From contig JAEXAH010000142.1 in NCBI GenBank assembly GCA_023458315.1, forward strand, positions 1 through 64,000: DNA of 64,000 nt, given 5' to 3'. Positions 53,507-62,178 of the stretch are shown here, piece after piece. The notes beneath the pieces were generated by a model that ran no database searches, had not been told where the DNA came from, and worked only from the letters and a program-made list of their open reading frames with translations. This DNA is from Pseudomonadota bacterium (GTDB lineage Bacteria > Pseudomonadota > Alphaproteobacteria > Rhodospirillales > Magnetospirillaceae). Made by a program: the position numbers and the translations under genes. How positions within the stretch are numbered: the first letter of the stretch is position 1; each line of letters starts with the position of its first letter.

Positions 53507-54640
53507 TCAGGCGGCTTGCGCCGCGTCCCTTACGTCCATTCCCTTGCGCCGGGCGAGGTCGCACCACGCGCTCAGGAACATCTCCACATCATCCGCGCTG
53601 CTGTTCCAGCCCAGGGAAACCCGGATGGCGGAACCGGAAACCGCCTTGTCGAGTCCCATGGCGCGCAGCACCGCGCTCTCCCCCACCTTGCCCGAGGAAC
53701 AGGCGGACCCGGCGCTGACGGCCACACCGGCCAGATCCAGCGCCATCACCTGCACCTGGGACGGCACCCCCGGAAGGGCAAGGCACGCGGTGTTGCACAG
53801 CCGGGCCGCGGCCGCACCAACCACCACCGCGCCCGGTATCCGGGCCAACGCCGCCCTTTCCAGGCGTTCACGCAACTCCCTTACCCTGTCGCCCTCGGCG
53901 CCGTGATCGGCGGCCAGTCGGGCGGCTGTTCCGAAGCCGACGATGCCGGGAAGATTTTCGGTCCCGGCACGGCGGCGCCGCTCCTGACCTCCTCCCAGCA
54001 AGAACGGTGCCAGGGCGAAATCGGGATTGGCCAGCACCAGCGCGCCGATTCCGGGCGGCCCGCCCAGCTTGTGGGCGCTCAATGTCAGAAAGTCGACATT
54101 CAGCCCCGACAAAGTGACCGACATACGACCCGGCGCCTGGGCGGCGTCGCAATGGACCAGCGCGCCATGGGCGCGGGCGATTTCCGCCAGTTGGGCCACC
54201 GGCTGAATCACCCCGGTTTCGTTGTTGGCCAGCATCACCGACACCAGTGCCGACGCCGGATCGGCGGCCAGCATCTCTTGCAATGCCGACACCCGCACCA
54301 CGCCATTGCCGTCGACCGGGATCATCTCCACCGTCTCGCCCGCTTCGCGCACCGAGGCGTGCTCGACCGCCGACACCAGCAGGCGGCGACGGCCACAGCC
54401 GCGCAGCGCCAGGGCGTTGGCCTCGGTCCCGCCCGAGGTGAAGATCACGCCCGCAGGCGGCGCTTGCACCAGGGCGGCGACGGCGGCACGGGCATCCTCG
54501 AGCCGGGCACGGGCGGCGCGGCCGCAGGCATGGACAGAAGACGGGTTGCCGGGTTCGGCCAGCGCCTCGGCCATGGCCGCGACCACTTCGGGGCGCGCGG
54601 GCGCCCCGGCATTGTAGTCGAGATAGGCCAGACGAGACAC
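53507..54640 (-). CDS. Second cysteine desulfurase-like protein
   Basis: A 377-residue class V aminotransferase of the NifS/IscS group. It starts LAYLDYNAGAPARPEV. The PLP lysine is in LTLSAHKLGGPPGIGALV, and the persulfide Cys region is VSAGSACSSGKVGESAVL. All catalytic elements seem intact, so it is probably an active desulfurase with a different partner. The GTG start at 54640 has AAGGAG ten bases upstream; no ATG fits the family N-terminus. It sits between iscR and iscS, an extra relative to the E. coli operon but seen in some alphaproteobacteria. Confidence 0.9.
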   Translation of the reverse strand: MSRLAYLDYNAGAPARPEVVAAMAEALAEPGNPSSVHACGRAARARLEDARAAVAALVQAPPAGVIFTSGGTEANALALRGCGRRRLLVSAVEHASVREAGETVEMIPVDGNGVVRVSALQEMLAADPASALVSVMLANNETGVIQPVAQLAEIARAHGALVHCDAAQAPGRMSVTLSGLNVDFLTLSAHKLGGPPGIGALVLANPDFALAPFLLGGGQERRRRAGTENLPGIVGFGTAARLAADHGAEGDRVRELRERLERAALARIPGAVVVGAAAARLCNTACLALPGVPSQVQVMALDLAGVAVSAGSACSSGKVGESAVLRAMGLDKAVSGSAIRVSLGWNSSADDVEMFLSAWCDLARRKGMDVRDAAQAA

Positions 54641-54654
54641 GAACGCGAAACTCC

Positions 54655-55116
54655 TTACTGGGCGGCGACGGTGCCGCCGCCGCCGAAGATGCCCGACGTG
54701 CCCAGGATGCGGCGCTCGCACACATCGGCCAGCGACACCGAGGACAGGTACAGGTAAATCTGGTTGCCCAGCTCTTCCCACAGATCGTGGGTCAGGCAGC
54801 GGCCCTTGTTGTTGTGGCAGCCGGCCGGGGTGCCGGGCGAGCAACGGGTGGTCTGGATGGGTTCGTCCACCGCCAGGATGATGTCCGAGATGCGCATCTG
54901 ACCGGCCGGGCGCGACAGCAGATAGCCGCCGCCGGGGCCGCGCACGCTCTTGACCAGACCGCCCTTGCGCAGCTTGCCGAACAATTGTTCCAGATACGAC
55001 AGCGAGATTTCCTGCCGCTCGGCGATGTCGGCCAGCGCCACCGGGCTGCCCTGCGAGTTGCTACACAAATCCACCATCGCCATGACGGCGTATCGGCCTT
55101 TGGTGCTGAGTTTCAC
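54655..55116 (-). CDS. iscR: Rrf2-family Fe-S regulator IscR
   Basis: A 153-residue Rrf2 regulator that represses isc when it carries a 2Fe-2S cluster. The winged helix covers about 1-80 (MKLSTKGRYAVMAMVDL, ISLSYLEQLFGKLRKGGLV, GPGGGYLLSRPAGQMRISDI). The three cluster Cys are in TTRCSPGTPAGCHNNKGRC. It is second in the operon, after cysE, and probably autoregulates. The inverted repeat over the operon -35 (56018-56035) is a possible target, though it does not clearly match the E. coli consensus. Confidence 0.95.
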   Translation of the reverse strand: MKLSTKGRYAVMAMVDLCSNSQGSPVALADIAERQEISLSYLEQLFGKLRKGGLVKSVRGPGGGYLLSRPAGQMRISDIILAVDEPIQTTRCSPGTPAGCHNNKGRCLTHDLWEELGNQIYLYLSSVSLADVCERRILGTSGIFGGGGTVAAQ

Positions 55117-55176
55117 GTCTGCTCTCCCGGTTTCGGCACGGCGCGGCCCGCCCTGCCCTTTGCTCTTGAGGGGTGA

Positions 55177-55911
55177 CTAAAGACCGGCGGCGGCCTGGGG
55201 CGGCTCGGGCCGATCTTCGTCGGAGACCTGGGTGGCGCCCGGGGCGGCGGCAGGGCGCCCGGCCTCCAGCTCGGCCACCCGCGCCAGCAGGGTATCCACC
55301 TGCCCGCGCAGGGAATCGATGGCGCGGGCCACCGGATCGGGCATGTCGTCGTCGGCCAGACCATAGGCGCAGAACGCCGCCTCGCCCGGCTTGGGCTTGC
55401 GCATGGCGATGCGCGCGGGGATGCCCACCATGGTCACACCCGGCGGCACGTCGGTCAGCACCACGGCATTGGCGCCGACACGCGCCCCGGCGGACACGGT
55501 GATCGGTCCCAGAACCTGGGCGCCCGAGCCGATGATGACCCCGTCCTCCAGGGTCGGGTGACGCTTGCCCTTGTGCAGCGAGGTGCCGCCCAGGGTGACG
55601 CCGTGATACAGGGTGACGTCGTCACCGATGATGGCGGTTTCGCCGATCACCACGCCGGTGCCATGGTCGATGAACAGGCGGCGGCCGATGGTGGCGCCGG
55701 GGTGGATTTCAATTCCCGTGAAGATCTTCGCCACATGGGAAATGAAGCGCCCCAGCACCCGCAAACCGTTGCCCCAGCACCAATGCGCGACCCGGTAAAG
55801 GATCAGCGCATGCAGTCCCGGGTAGCACAGAACCACCTCGAGGGTGGAGTGCGCGGCCGGGTCGCGGCTGCGGATCGACGCGATATCTTCTTGAAGACTC
55901 TTGAAAACCAT
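55177..55911 (-). CDS. cysE: Serine O-acetyltransferase
   Basis: A 244-residue enzyme making O-acetylserine, the precursor of cysteine. N-terminal helices ([31 protein letters not shown]) are followed by the left-handed beta-helix ([40 protein letters not shown]), which contains the catalytic-His segment. The last 45 residues are Pro/Ala/Glu-rich and unlike E. coli CysE. ATG 55911 is chosen over a TTG at 55920. As first gene of the isc operon it couples cysteine supply to desulfurase demand. The leader of about 80 bases can fold into a hairpin (55945-55982). Confidence 0.94.
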   Translation of the reverse strand: MVFKSLQEDIASIRSRDPAAHSTLEVVLCYPGLHALILYRVAHWCWGNGLRVLGRFISHVAKIFTGIEIHPGATIGRRLFIDHGTGVVIGETAIIGDDVTLYHGVTLGGTSLHKGKRHPTLEDGVIIGSGAQVLGPITVSAGARVGANAVVLTDVPPGVTMVGIPARIAMRKPKPGEAAFCAYGLADDDMPDPVARAIDSLRGQVDTLLARVAELEAGRPAAAPGATQVSDEDRPEPPQAAAGL

Positions 55912-55996
55912 GGTCGGCAATATGCTAATCTATCCGGCGATTGAGCACCCCTGGTCAGGGGGGGATATCCCATCGGGGGTGCCCAGGTTTGAAATG

Positions 55997-56035
55997 AATA
56001 TAGGATGCCCGACAAAGCCGGTCAAGTTTGACCGG
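55997..56035 (-). promoter_or_regulatory. Promoter and operator of the cysE-isc operon
   Basis: On the minus strand TTGACC (56025-56020), 17 bp, TATATT (56002-55997) make a good sigma-70-type promoter about 85 bp before cysE. The -35 is one arm of an 18-bp inverted repeat, CCGGTCAA-GT-TTGACCGG (56018-56035), a natural repressor site. The other arm faces the divergent hydrolase gene. Confidence 0.65.
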
Positions 56036-56147
56036 TACCAATCGCCATATGCCTGACGCAATTCCCCGACATCACCGCTCGGTTTCTTCGCCTGTGCGCG
56101 GACCGGACGGATGCGGGCAATAACACGCTATAAACTAGGGGACATCG

Positions 56148-56840
56148 ATGCCCGAGGTGATTTTCAACGGACCGGACGGCCGTCTTGAAGGCCGGTATCA
56201 CCATTCCAAGCTGCCCAACGCCCCCGTCGCCCTGTTGCTGCATCCGCATCCGCAGCACGGCGGCACCATGAACAACAAGGTGGTCTACACCCTGTACCAC
56301 GCGTTCGTGCGCAAGGGATTCTCGACCCTTCGGTTCAACTTTCGCGGCGTCGGCCGCAGCCAGGGCAAGTTCGACAACGGCCAGGGGGAATTGTCGGACG
56401 CCGCCTCGGCGCTGGACTGGATGCAGACCTACAACCCCAACGCCGCCGCGTGCTGGGTGGGCGGGTTCTCGTTCGGCGCCTGGATCGGCATGCAATTGCT
56501 GATGCGCCGCCCGGAAATCGACGGTTTCGTCTCGGTGGCGCCGCCGGCCAACGCCTACGACTTCACCTTCCTGGCGCCCTGCCCGTCCTCGGGCCTGATC
56601 GTCCACGGCACCTCGGACGACGTGGTCCCCGAGCCGTCGGTGGCCAAGCTGGCCGCCAAGCTGGGCACGCAAAAGAACATCCGCGTCAAGTATCGCCAGG
56701 TGGAAGGCGCCAACCACTTCTTCGGGGCGCATCTGGACCCGCTGAACGACGTGGTCGACCAATACCTGTCCGAAGCCGTGGCCGAGGCGCCAAGCCTGAC
56801 CCCGGCGATGGAACCGGCCCTGGCGGCCGCCGCCACCTGA
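56148..56840 (+). CDS. Alpha/beta hydrolase
   Basis: A 230-residue single-domain hydrolase. LLLHPHPQHGGTMNNKVV (about 29-46) is typical of the bacterial serine-hydrolase subgroup annotated as CocE/NonD-like. The nucleophile elbow is WVGGFSFGAW (Ser near 109). A likely acid lies in HGTSDDVVPEP (about 158-168), and the catalytic His is in VEGANHFFGAH (about 189-199). There is no signal peptide. The last 20 residues are Ala/Pro-rich. It diverges from cysE-isc and is followed by a bidirectional terminator. Substrate unknown. Confidence 0.87.
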   Translation: MPEVIFNGPDGRLEGRYHHSKLPNAPVALLLHPHPQHGGTMNNKVVYTLYHAFVRKGFSTLRFNFRGVGRSQGKFDNGQGELSDAASALDWMQTYNPNAAACWVGGFSFGAWIGMQLLMRRPEIDGFVSVAPPANAYDFTFLAPCPSSGLIVHGTSDDVVPEPSVAKLAAKLGTQKNIRVKYRQVEGANHFFGAHLDPLNDVVDQYLSEAVAEAPSLTPAMEPALAAAAT

Positions 56841-56844
56841 AAAC

Positions 56845-56879
56845 AAAAAAACCCTCTCCCGGCCGGGAGAGGGTTTTTT
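56845..56879. terminator. Bidirectional terminator
   Basis: CCCTCTCCCGG (56852-56862) pairs with CCGGGAGAGGG (56863-56873), flanked by seven As on the left and six Ts on the right. It serves both the hydrolase gene and the converging DUF2023 gene. Confidence 0.95.
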
Positions 56880-56895
56880 CTTGGAAACTTGCCGT

Positions 56896-57261
56896 TCAGG
56901 CCACCGCCGCCCGCCGGGTTTGCGCCAGGAAACGGCGGCATTGCTGTTCCGGGTCGTAGCCCAGCAGGGTGCCGAGCATGAAATCCTCTTCCGGCGTCAG
57001 CCGCGCCAGCGGCTTGGTGACGATGCTGCGCGCCGTCTCGATCCATGCCGCATGGCCGAACAGCACGTTGACCTTGGCGGCGCTGACCTCGTGCACATGA
57101 TAATCCACCCCTTCCCGCTCCAGCCGCTGCCGCACGGCCTGGGCCTCGGGCGGGGTCATGGTCATCATGAACATGCGCCGCACCCCCTTGCGATACTCAT
57201 AGAGGTGATGGGCAAGGAAGCGCAGCGCCACGCCGCCGTCTACGACAATTGCCTGATCCAT
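56896..57261 (-). CDS. DUF2023 protein, flavodoxin partner
   Basis: A 121-residue protein matching the DUF2023 family, small proteins encoded beside flavodoxin in several bacteria. HHLYEYRKGVRRMFMMTMTP, REGVDYHVHEVSAAKVNVLF and LTPEEDFMLGTLLGYDPEQQ look conserved. Function is unknown; a role in flavodoxin use or iron-limited growth is a guess from context. Its start overlaps the flavodoxin end by 22 bp, so the pair is coupled. Confidence 0.82.
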   Translation of the reverse strand: MDQAIVVDGGVALRFLAHHLYEYRKGVRRMFMMTMTPPEAQAVRQRLEREGVDYHVHEVSAAKVNVLFGHAAWIETARSIVTKPLARLTPEEDFMLGTLLGYDPEQQCRRFLAQTRRAAVA

Positions 57262-57725
57262 GCCGCGATCCGCCTTTCCGTCAGGTCCGATTGGTTGTCC
57301 TCGTCCAATGCCAGGCCGACGAAGCGGCCGTCGCGCTCGCCCGCCGAGGCGACGAAGTCGTAGCCCTCGGTGTCGGTGAAGCCCAGCACCCGCGCGCCGC
57401 GCGCCACCACCCGGTCATACAGGATGCCGATGGCGTCCACGAACGAGTCCGGATAGGTGTACTGGTCGCCGGTGCCGAACAGCGCCACCGTCTTGCCCTC
57501 CAGCCGGGCGGCATCGATCAGCGCCAGGCCGGAATCCTCCCAGTCGCATTGCAACTCGCCCAGGCCGTAGGTGGGAGAGCCCAGGATCAGCAGGTCGCAT
57601 TCCTCGAAATCGGCGATCTTGGCCTTGCGCACGTCCAGCGCCTTGCCCTTGACCGCCGCCGCGATGCGCGCGGCCACCACCTTGGTGCCGCCCGCGTCCG
57701 AGCCATAGATTACCGTGGTTCGCAT
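57240..57725 (-). CDS. Flavodoxin
   Basis: A 161-residue long-chain-type flavodoxin, an FMN electron carrier that replaces ferredoxin under iron limitation or serves nitrogenase and biosynthetic enzymes. The phosphate loop is IYGSDAGGTKVVA (about 6-18), in place of the usual T/SxTGxT. FMN-contact loops appear as GSPTYGLGELQCDWED (about 49-64) and FGTGDQYTYPDSFVDAIG. The C-terminus is regular. It overlaps the DUF2023 gene. Confidence 0.92.
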   Translation of the reverse strand: MRTTVIYGSDAGGTKVVAARIAAAVKGKALDVRKAKIADFEECDLLILGSPTYGLGELQCDWEDSGLALIDAARLEGKTVALFGTGDQYTYPDSFVDAIGILYDRVVARGARVLGFTDTEGYDFVASAGERDGRFVGLALDEDNQSDLTERRIAAWIRQLS

Positions 57726-57801
57726 GTCCTCCTCGATCTCCCCCGTGTTTCGAGCGGAACAAGGTTAATGCGATTGCGAATTACTTGCAATAGCCGACAA
57801 T

Positions 57802-57838
57802 GGAAAAAGCCGCGACCCGATGGCACGCGGCTTTTTCC
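57802..57838. terminator. Hairpin with A/T-run arms
   Basis: GGAAAAAGCCGCG (57802-57814) pairs with CGCGGCTTTTTCC (57826-57838) around an 11-base loop, just after the stop of the minus-strand secreted-protein gene. The minus-strand T-run is included in the arm. Confidence 0.8.
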
Positions 57839-57845
57839 CGGGATG

Positions 57846-58175
57846 TCAGCGCCCGCAATCGGCCTCGGCCAGCCGGGTCCAACTGGCGGGCGGCTTGCTG
57901 TAATTGGCCTGGGTCAGTTCGATGATGCGCATGCGGAAGATGCGGCCCTGATGGGGCTTGACCACCGAACACAGGGCGGCGGCGTATTGCGCCCACGGCA
58001 CCTTCTCGGGCTTGACCAGCACGTACATGTTGCCGGAAGTGTCCACCTGGGCATCCACGGCGCGCGGCTGCGCCTTGACCGCCGCCACCGCCGAGGCCTG
58101 GTCGGCATGGGCCGGGGTGACGGCCGCGGGGACGACCAGGGCCGCACACAGGAAAAGCAGCGCCCAACGGGCCAT
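57846..58175 (-). CDS. Small secreted protein of unknown function
   Basis: A 109-residue protein with a signal peptide (MARWALLFLCAALVVPAAVT, cleavage near AHA-DQ at about 24). The mature part of about 85 residues has two Cys (AALCSVVK and EADCGR) that could form one disulfide. The segment DTSGNMYVLVKPEKVPWAQY has a beta-rich look. ATG 58175 has AGGAG six bases upstream. No family recognised. It is followed by a terminator and flanked by anmK upstream. Confidence 0.72.
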   Translation of the reverse strand: MARWALLFLCAALVVPAAVTPAHADQASAVAAVKAQPRAVDAQVDTSGNMYVLVKPEKVPWAQYAAALCSVVKPHQGRIFRMRIIELTQANYSKPPASWTRLAEADCGR

Positions 58176-58265
58176 GTGGTACTCCTGTCCGTTTTCGCAC
58201 GAAGGCAATACGACCCTAGCCCCGCCGCCGCCGGGCGTCGATAGGGTGCTTACCCGATGCCGACC

Positions 58266-59348
58266 TTATCGCGGATGAAAGCGCCCGCCCCCCAGGGCGC
58301 GCGGCGCCCCGGTGGTTTCGGGAAAGGTCAGCGGCAGGCCGCGCAGGCTGCGCACCGCCAGATAGGCGAAAGCCTGGGCCTCCAGCGCGTCGCCGTCCCA
58401 GCCGATCGTTTCGACCGGCTGCACCGGCACCGCCAGTTCGGCGGCCAGGGCGGCCATCAGCACCGGGTTGTGGCGACCGCCGCCGCACACCAGCCAGCGC
58501 CCGGCGGGGCTGGGAAAGTGCTCGGCGGCGCGGGCCACCGCGCGGGCGGTGAAGGCGGTCAGGGTGGCGGCGCCGTCGGCCGCCGACAGATCGGCGGTCA
58601 GGCGGCGGGCCAACGTCTGGAAATCGTCGCGGTCCAGGGATTTCGGCGGCCGCTGTTCGAAATAGGGATGGGCGGCGAAATCCGCCACCCGGTCGGCATG
58701 CACCCGTCCGGCGGCGGCCAGGGCGCCGCCCTGGTCCACCGGGCAGCCGGTATGGGCCAGCGCCCAATCGTCGATCAGGGCGTTGCCGGGACCGGTGTCG
58801 AAGGCCAGCAGGCCATCATCCGCGCCGATCCAGGTGACGTTGCCCACCCCGCCCAGATTCAGCACCGCCAGCGCGCCGTGCCCGCGCAATCCGGCGGCGG
58901 CCAGGGCGCGGTGGAACACCGGCACCAGCGGCGCCCCCTGCCCGCCCGCCAGCACGTCATTGGCACGGAAATCGTTGACCACCGGAATGCCGGTCAGATG
59001 CGCCAGCAGGGCGCCGTCGCCGATCTGCCAGGTCCGGCGCCGTTCCGGCCGGTGCAGGATGGTGTGGCCGTGAAAACCGATGACGTCCACCGCCGCCCGC
59101 TCCAGCCCGGCGGCGGCGACCAGATCGTCCACCACCCGGGCGTGGAAGCGGGTCATCTCGGCCTCGACCTCGGCCACCGGGCCGATCCCGCCCAGCACCG
59201 AACGCAGACGCGCACGCAATCCATCGTCATAGGGCCGGGTCAGGGCGGCGCCGGTCCGTTCCACCGTCACGCCGTCGGTGGCGACCAGGGCGGCATCCAC
59301 GCCGTCCAGCGACGTGCCGCTCATCAGCCCCAGGGCAAGCATGGTCAT
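58266..59348 (-). CDS. anmK: Anhydro-N-acetylmuramic acid kinase
   Basis: A 360-residue kinase of cell-wall recycling. It phosphorylates 1,6-anhydro-MurNAc with ring opening to MurNAc-6-phosphate. The family opening LGLMSGTSLDGVDAALV is at about 5-21; IGFHGHTILHRPE (about 90-102), GIPVVNDFRANDVLAGGQGA (about 120-139) and NLGGVGNVTWIG (about 165-176) follow, with VCGGGRHNPVLM near 290. Start at ATG 59348; ATG 59342 is a close alternative. It is divergent from tyrS, a pairing common in alphaproteobacteria. Confidence 0.95.
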   Translation of the reverse strand: MTMLALGLMSGTSLDGVDAALVATDGVTVERTGAALTRPYDDGLRARLRSVLGGIGPVAEVEAEMTRFHARVVDDLVAAAGLERAAVDVIGFHGHTILHRPERRRTWQIGDGALLAHLTGIPVVNDFRANDVLAGGQGAPLVPVFHRALAAAGLRGHGALAVLNLGGVGNVTWIGADDGLLAFDTGPGNALIDDWALAHTGCPVDQGGALAAAGRVHADRVADFAAHPYFEQRPPKSLDRDDFQTLARRLTADLSAADGAATLTAFTARAVARAAEHFPSPAGRWLVCGGGRHNPVLMAALAAELAVPVQPVETIGWDGDALEAQAFAYLAVRSLRGLPLTFPETTGAPRALGGGRFHPR

Positions 59349-59423
59349 GGCAGGAATCGCCCCCGGCACGTTGTGACAAGGCGGCGATTGTGCTAAACGG
59401 GCCACCTTTCCGCAAGCAACCGA

Positions 59424-60686
59424 ATGATGCGCGCCATGACCACCGCCCGTTCCGAATTCCTTCGCGTCGTCGCCGAGCGCGGCTACATGCACCAGTGCAC
59501 CGACTGGGAAGCGCTGGACAAGCGCCTGGGCGAAGGTCCGGCGGCGGCCTATATCGGCTTTGACTGCACCGCCGAATCCCTGCATGTGGGCGGCCTGATG
59601 CAGATCATGCTGCTGCGCTGGTGGCAGAAGACCGGCAACAAGCCCATCGTGCTGATGGGCGGCGGCACCACCCGCATCGGCGATCCGACCGGCAAGGACG
59701 AAGCGCGCAAGATGCTGACCGACGATGTCATCGCCAAGAACATGGCGGGCATCAAGAAGGTGTTCGCCAAGTACCTGACCTTCGGCGACGGCGCCACCGA
59801 CGCGCTGATGGTGAACAACGCCGACTGGCTGGACCAGTTGAACTACATCGCCTTCCTGCGCGATTACGGCAAGCATTTCACCATCAACCGCATGCTGACC
59901 TTCGATTCGGTCAAGCTGCGCCTGGAGCGTGAGCAGCCCCTCACCTTCCTGGAATTCAACTACATGATCCTTCAGGGCTACGATTTCGCCGAACTGTGGG
60001 CCCGCCACAAGTGCCTGTTGCAGATGGGCGGGTCCGACCAGTGGGGCAACATCGTCAACGGCGTCGAATTGGGCCGCCGGGTCCATCAGGCCGAGCTGTA
60101 CGGCCTGACCAGCCCGCTGCTGACCACCAGCTCGGGCGCCAAGATGGGCAAGACCGTGGGCGGCGCCGTGTGGCTGAACGCCGAAATGCTGAGCCCGTGG
60201 GAATTCTGGCAGTACTGGCGCAACACCGAGGACGCCGATGTCGGCCGCTTCCTCAAGCTGTACACCGAACTGCCGCTGGACGAGATCGCCCGGCTGGAGG
60301 CGTTGCAGGGCGCCGAGATCAACGAAGCCAAGAAGATCCTGGCGGGCGAGGTCACGCGCCTGTGCCACGGCGAGGACGCCGCGCGCGAAGCCGCCGAAAC
60401 CGCCCGCAAGACCTTCGAGGAAGGCGCGCTGTCGGACAACCTGCCGACCGTCACCATCCCCGCCGCCGAACTGGCGGCCGGTATCCCGGCCTTCGCCCTG
60501 TTCGTGCGCGCCGGGCTGGCCGCCTCGAACGGCGAAGCCCGCCGTCTGATCCAGGGCGGCGGCGGCAAGGTCAACGACGTCGCCGTCAAGGACCCCGCCG
60601 AAACGGTGGGCAATGACGCCCTCAAGGACGGCGTGATCAAGCTGACCGCCGGCAAGAAGCGCCATACCCTGGTCAAGCCGGACTGA
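59424..60686 (+). CDS. tyrS: Tyrosyl-tRNA synthetase
   Basis: A 420-residue class I synthetase. The HIGH-type motif is SLHVGGLMQ (about 52-60) and the KMSKS-type loop is [12 protein letters not shown] (about 234-245), a KMGKT variant common in bacterial Tyr[13 protein letters not shown] and [13 protein letters not shown] lie between. A C-terminal S4-like RNA-binding domain (about 355-420) is present. Start at ATG 59424; ATGs at 59427 and 59436 are possible, the last matching many homologues. A terminator follows within 5 bp. Confidence 0.96.
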   Translation: MMRAMTTARSEFLRVVAERGYMHQCTDWEALDKRLGEGPAAAYIGFDCTAESLHVGGLMQIMLLRWWQKTGNKPIVLMGGGTTRIGDPTGKDEARKMLTDDVIAKNMAGIKKVFAKYLTFGDGATDALMVNNADWLDQLNYIAFLRDYGKHFTINRMLTFDSVKLRLEREQPLTFLEFNYMILQGYDFAELWARHKCLLQMGGSDQWGNIVNGVELGRRVHQAELYGLTSPLLTTSSGAKMGKTVGGAVWLNAEMLSPWEFWQYWRNTEDADVGRFLKLYTELPLDEIARLEALQGAEINEAKKILAGEVTRLCHGEDAAREAAETARKTFEEGALSDNLPTVTIPAAELAAGIPAFALFVRAGLAASNGEARRLIQGGGGKVNDVAVKDPAETVGNDALKDGVIKLTAGKKRHTLVKPD

Positions 60687-60690
60687 CCGG

Positions 60691-60718
60691 AAAAAGCCCC
60701 GCCCCGGCGGGGCTTTTT
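60691..60718 (+). terminator. Rho-independent terminator of tyrS
   Basis: AAAAAGCCCCGCC (60691-60703) and GGCGGGGCTTTTT (60706-60718) are complementary. It is probably bidirectional, since cyaY ends 11 bp away on the other strand. Confidence 0.92.
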
Positions 60719-60728
60719 GCTGCCGCCG

Positions 60729-61055
60729 TCAGAACGCGATGTCGGTGCCGGTGCGGGCCTTCAGTTCGGCCGCCAGCACCTCGTGCAGCACCAATGCGGA
60801 ATCACGGGTCGAAACCCAGCGCCCGTCCACATGGGCGAAATGGGTGGCGCCGCCGACCGGCGACGACATCCAGATTTCCCGGTTGGGGGCGTGCTTGTTG
60901 ATGATGTACTGCCCGCCGCCCGACAGGCTGAGGGTCAGGATGCCCGCATGCAGGTCGGCATCGACGACATCGCCCAGCACGTCGTCCACGGTGTCGCACA
61001 GATGCTCCAGCACCTGATCGGCCAGGGCGGTGAAGCGGCTTTCATCCAGGCTCAT
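60729..61055 (-). CDS. cyaY: Frataxin-type iron-binding protein
   Basis: A 108-residue frataxin homologue. An acidic first helix (FTALADQVLEHLCDTVDDVL) precedes the beta-sheet segments ILTLSLSGGGQYIINKHAPN, REIWMSSPVGGATHFA and WVSTRDSALVLHEVLAAEL. CyaY binds iron and IscS and modulates cluster assembly rate. ATG 61055 with GGAGATC upstream was chosen; the frame stays open upstream but without similarity. The gene is apart from the isc operon. Confidence 0.94.
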   Translation of the reverse strand: MSLDESRFTALADQVLEHLCDTVDDVLGDVVDADLHAGILTLSLSGGGQYIINKHAPNREIWMSSPVGGATHFAHVDGRWVSTRDSALVLHEVLAAELKARTGTDIAF

Positions 61056-61258
61056 TCGGGGATCTCCGTTCAATGCGGCGGCGATGGTAGCCGAGCCCCC
61101 CGCCCCTGCCAAGCCGCCGGACCTGTGGCTTATCCCCCAAAGTATAAATTGCGCGCCATTGTTTAACCGGTGATACTGGACGCTGACAATAAGGCGGCCA
61201 CCGCGCGGCGAAGCCATGCGGAAAAACCGGACCGCCCCACACTCAGGGAGGAAGGACA

Positions 61259-61615
61259 ATGACCCGCATTCTGGTCATCGAGGCCGAGGACCGTGCCCGC
61301 CACGCGCTGCGCACCATCCTGGAGGGGGCCGGCTACGAGGTGGAAAGCGCCGCCGATCGCGCTGCCGCCGGACGGCTGCATGCCGACCACGCCGCCGATC
61401 TGGTGGTGACGGGCGACATGGATGGCCAGACCCCCGCCATCTTCACCGGCGCCCGCGTGCTGGCGGTGCCGGGCGGCGTCGCCGGGCGCGAAATGGACGT
61501 GGCCGAACGGGTGCGCGCCCTGGGCGCCGCCCATGTGCTGCCCAAGCCGTTCCGCCGCGACGATCTGCTGGCGGCGGTGCAGACCACCCTGACCATGGAC
61601 CGCCATCCGTTCTGA
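61259..61615 (+). CDS. Degenerate receiver-domain protein
   Basis: A 118-residue single receiver-like domain. The opening MTRILVIEAEDRARHALRTI and the Lys of AAHVLPKPFRRDDLL fit a CheY-like fold. The acidic pair is altered (E8, A9, E10), and the phospho-acceptor position appears to be Gly 52, followed by Asp 53 (DLVVTGDMDG). It may not be phosphorylated in the usual way, or Asp 53 substitutes. No kinase or output domain is adjacent. AGGGAGGAAGGACA before the ATG is an excellent ribosome site. Confidence 0.8.
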   Translation: MTRILVIEAEDRARHALRTILEGAGYEVESAADRAAAGRLHADHAADLVVTGDMDGQTPAIFTGARVLAVPGGVAGREMDVAERVRALGAAHVLPKPFRRDDLLAAVQTTLTMDRHPF

Positions 61616-61643
61616 CCGGAACCGGGGACGGCAACAACATATG

Positions 61644-61669
61644 GGGGCGCGGCCGTCGCGCCCCTTTTT
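61644..61669 (+). terminator. Rho-independent terminator after the receiver gene
   Basis: GGGGCGCG (61644-61651) and CGCGCCCC (61657-61664) form an 8-bp stem with a 5-base loop, followed by TTTTT. Confidence 0.9.
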
Positions 61670-61701
61670 GCATGCCGGTGAAAAAAACACCAAACCCAGG
61701 C

Positions 61702-61730
61702 TTGCATGGCCCGGCGCTTTTCTGTATAGA
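61702..61730 (+). promoter_or_regulatory. Promoter of rpmE
   Basis: TTGCAT (61702-61707), exactly 17 bp, then TATAGA (61725-61730), placed about 30 bp before the rpmE start. This is a good housekeeping-sigma promoter match. Confidence 0.7.
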
Positions 61731-61759
61731 GGCGCCTTCGATTTGCGGAGCAGTACGCC

Positions 61760-61984
61760 ATGAAGAACGACATTCATCCGGACTACCACGAGATCAACGT
61801 GGTCATGACGGACGGCACCGAGTTCACGACCAAGTCGACCTGGGGCAAGCCGGGCGACACCATGCGTCTGGACATCGACCCGAAGTCCCATCCGGCCTGG
61901 ACCGGCGTTCACCGCATGGTGGATACCGGCGGCCAGATCGCGAAGTTCAACAAGCGCTTCGCCAGCTTCGGCATCAAGTCGTAA
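61760..61984 (+). CDS. rpmE: Ribosomal protein bL31
   Basis: A 74-residue 50S protein. [19 protein letters not shown], the [20 protein letters not shown] stretch and the end [12 protein letters not shown] are typical. The zinc-binding Cys pairs of C+ L31 are absent, so it is a C- form that needs no zinc. It is expressed from its own promoter and ended by a terminator. Confidence 0.96.
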   Translation: MKNDIHPDYHEINVVMTDGTEFTTKSTWGKPGDTMRLDIDPKSHPAWTGVHRMVDTGGQIAKFNKRFASFGIKS

Positions 61985-62039
61985 GGTGATCGACGGCGGC
62001 CTTCGGGTCGCCGTTTCCCGTTCCGCCGCCGCAAGTTCA

Positions 62040-62063
62040 GGCCGCCCGCAGGGGCGGCCTTTT
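62040..62063 (+). terminator. Rho-independent terminator of rpmE
   Basis: GGCCGCCC (62040-62047) and GGGCGGCC (62052-62059) with a 4-base loop, followed by TTTTCTGCTTTTT, 55 bp after the rpmE stop. Confidence 0.88.
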
Positions 62064-62178
62064 CTGCTTTTTCATGGACTTCGGCGGGCGAAGCGGGTAC
62101 AGCAGACGGCAAGGGAAGCCGTCACTCTGGCCTGTCACAAGGAAAGATCGGCCGGGGAGGATTGGGGTACCAGCAGCC

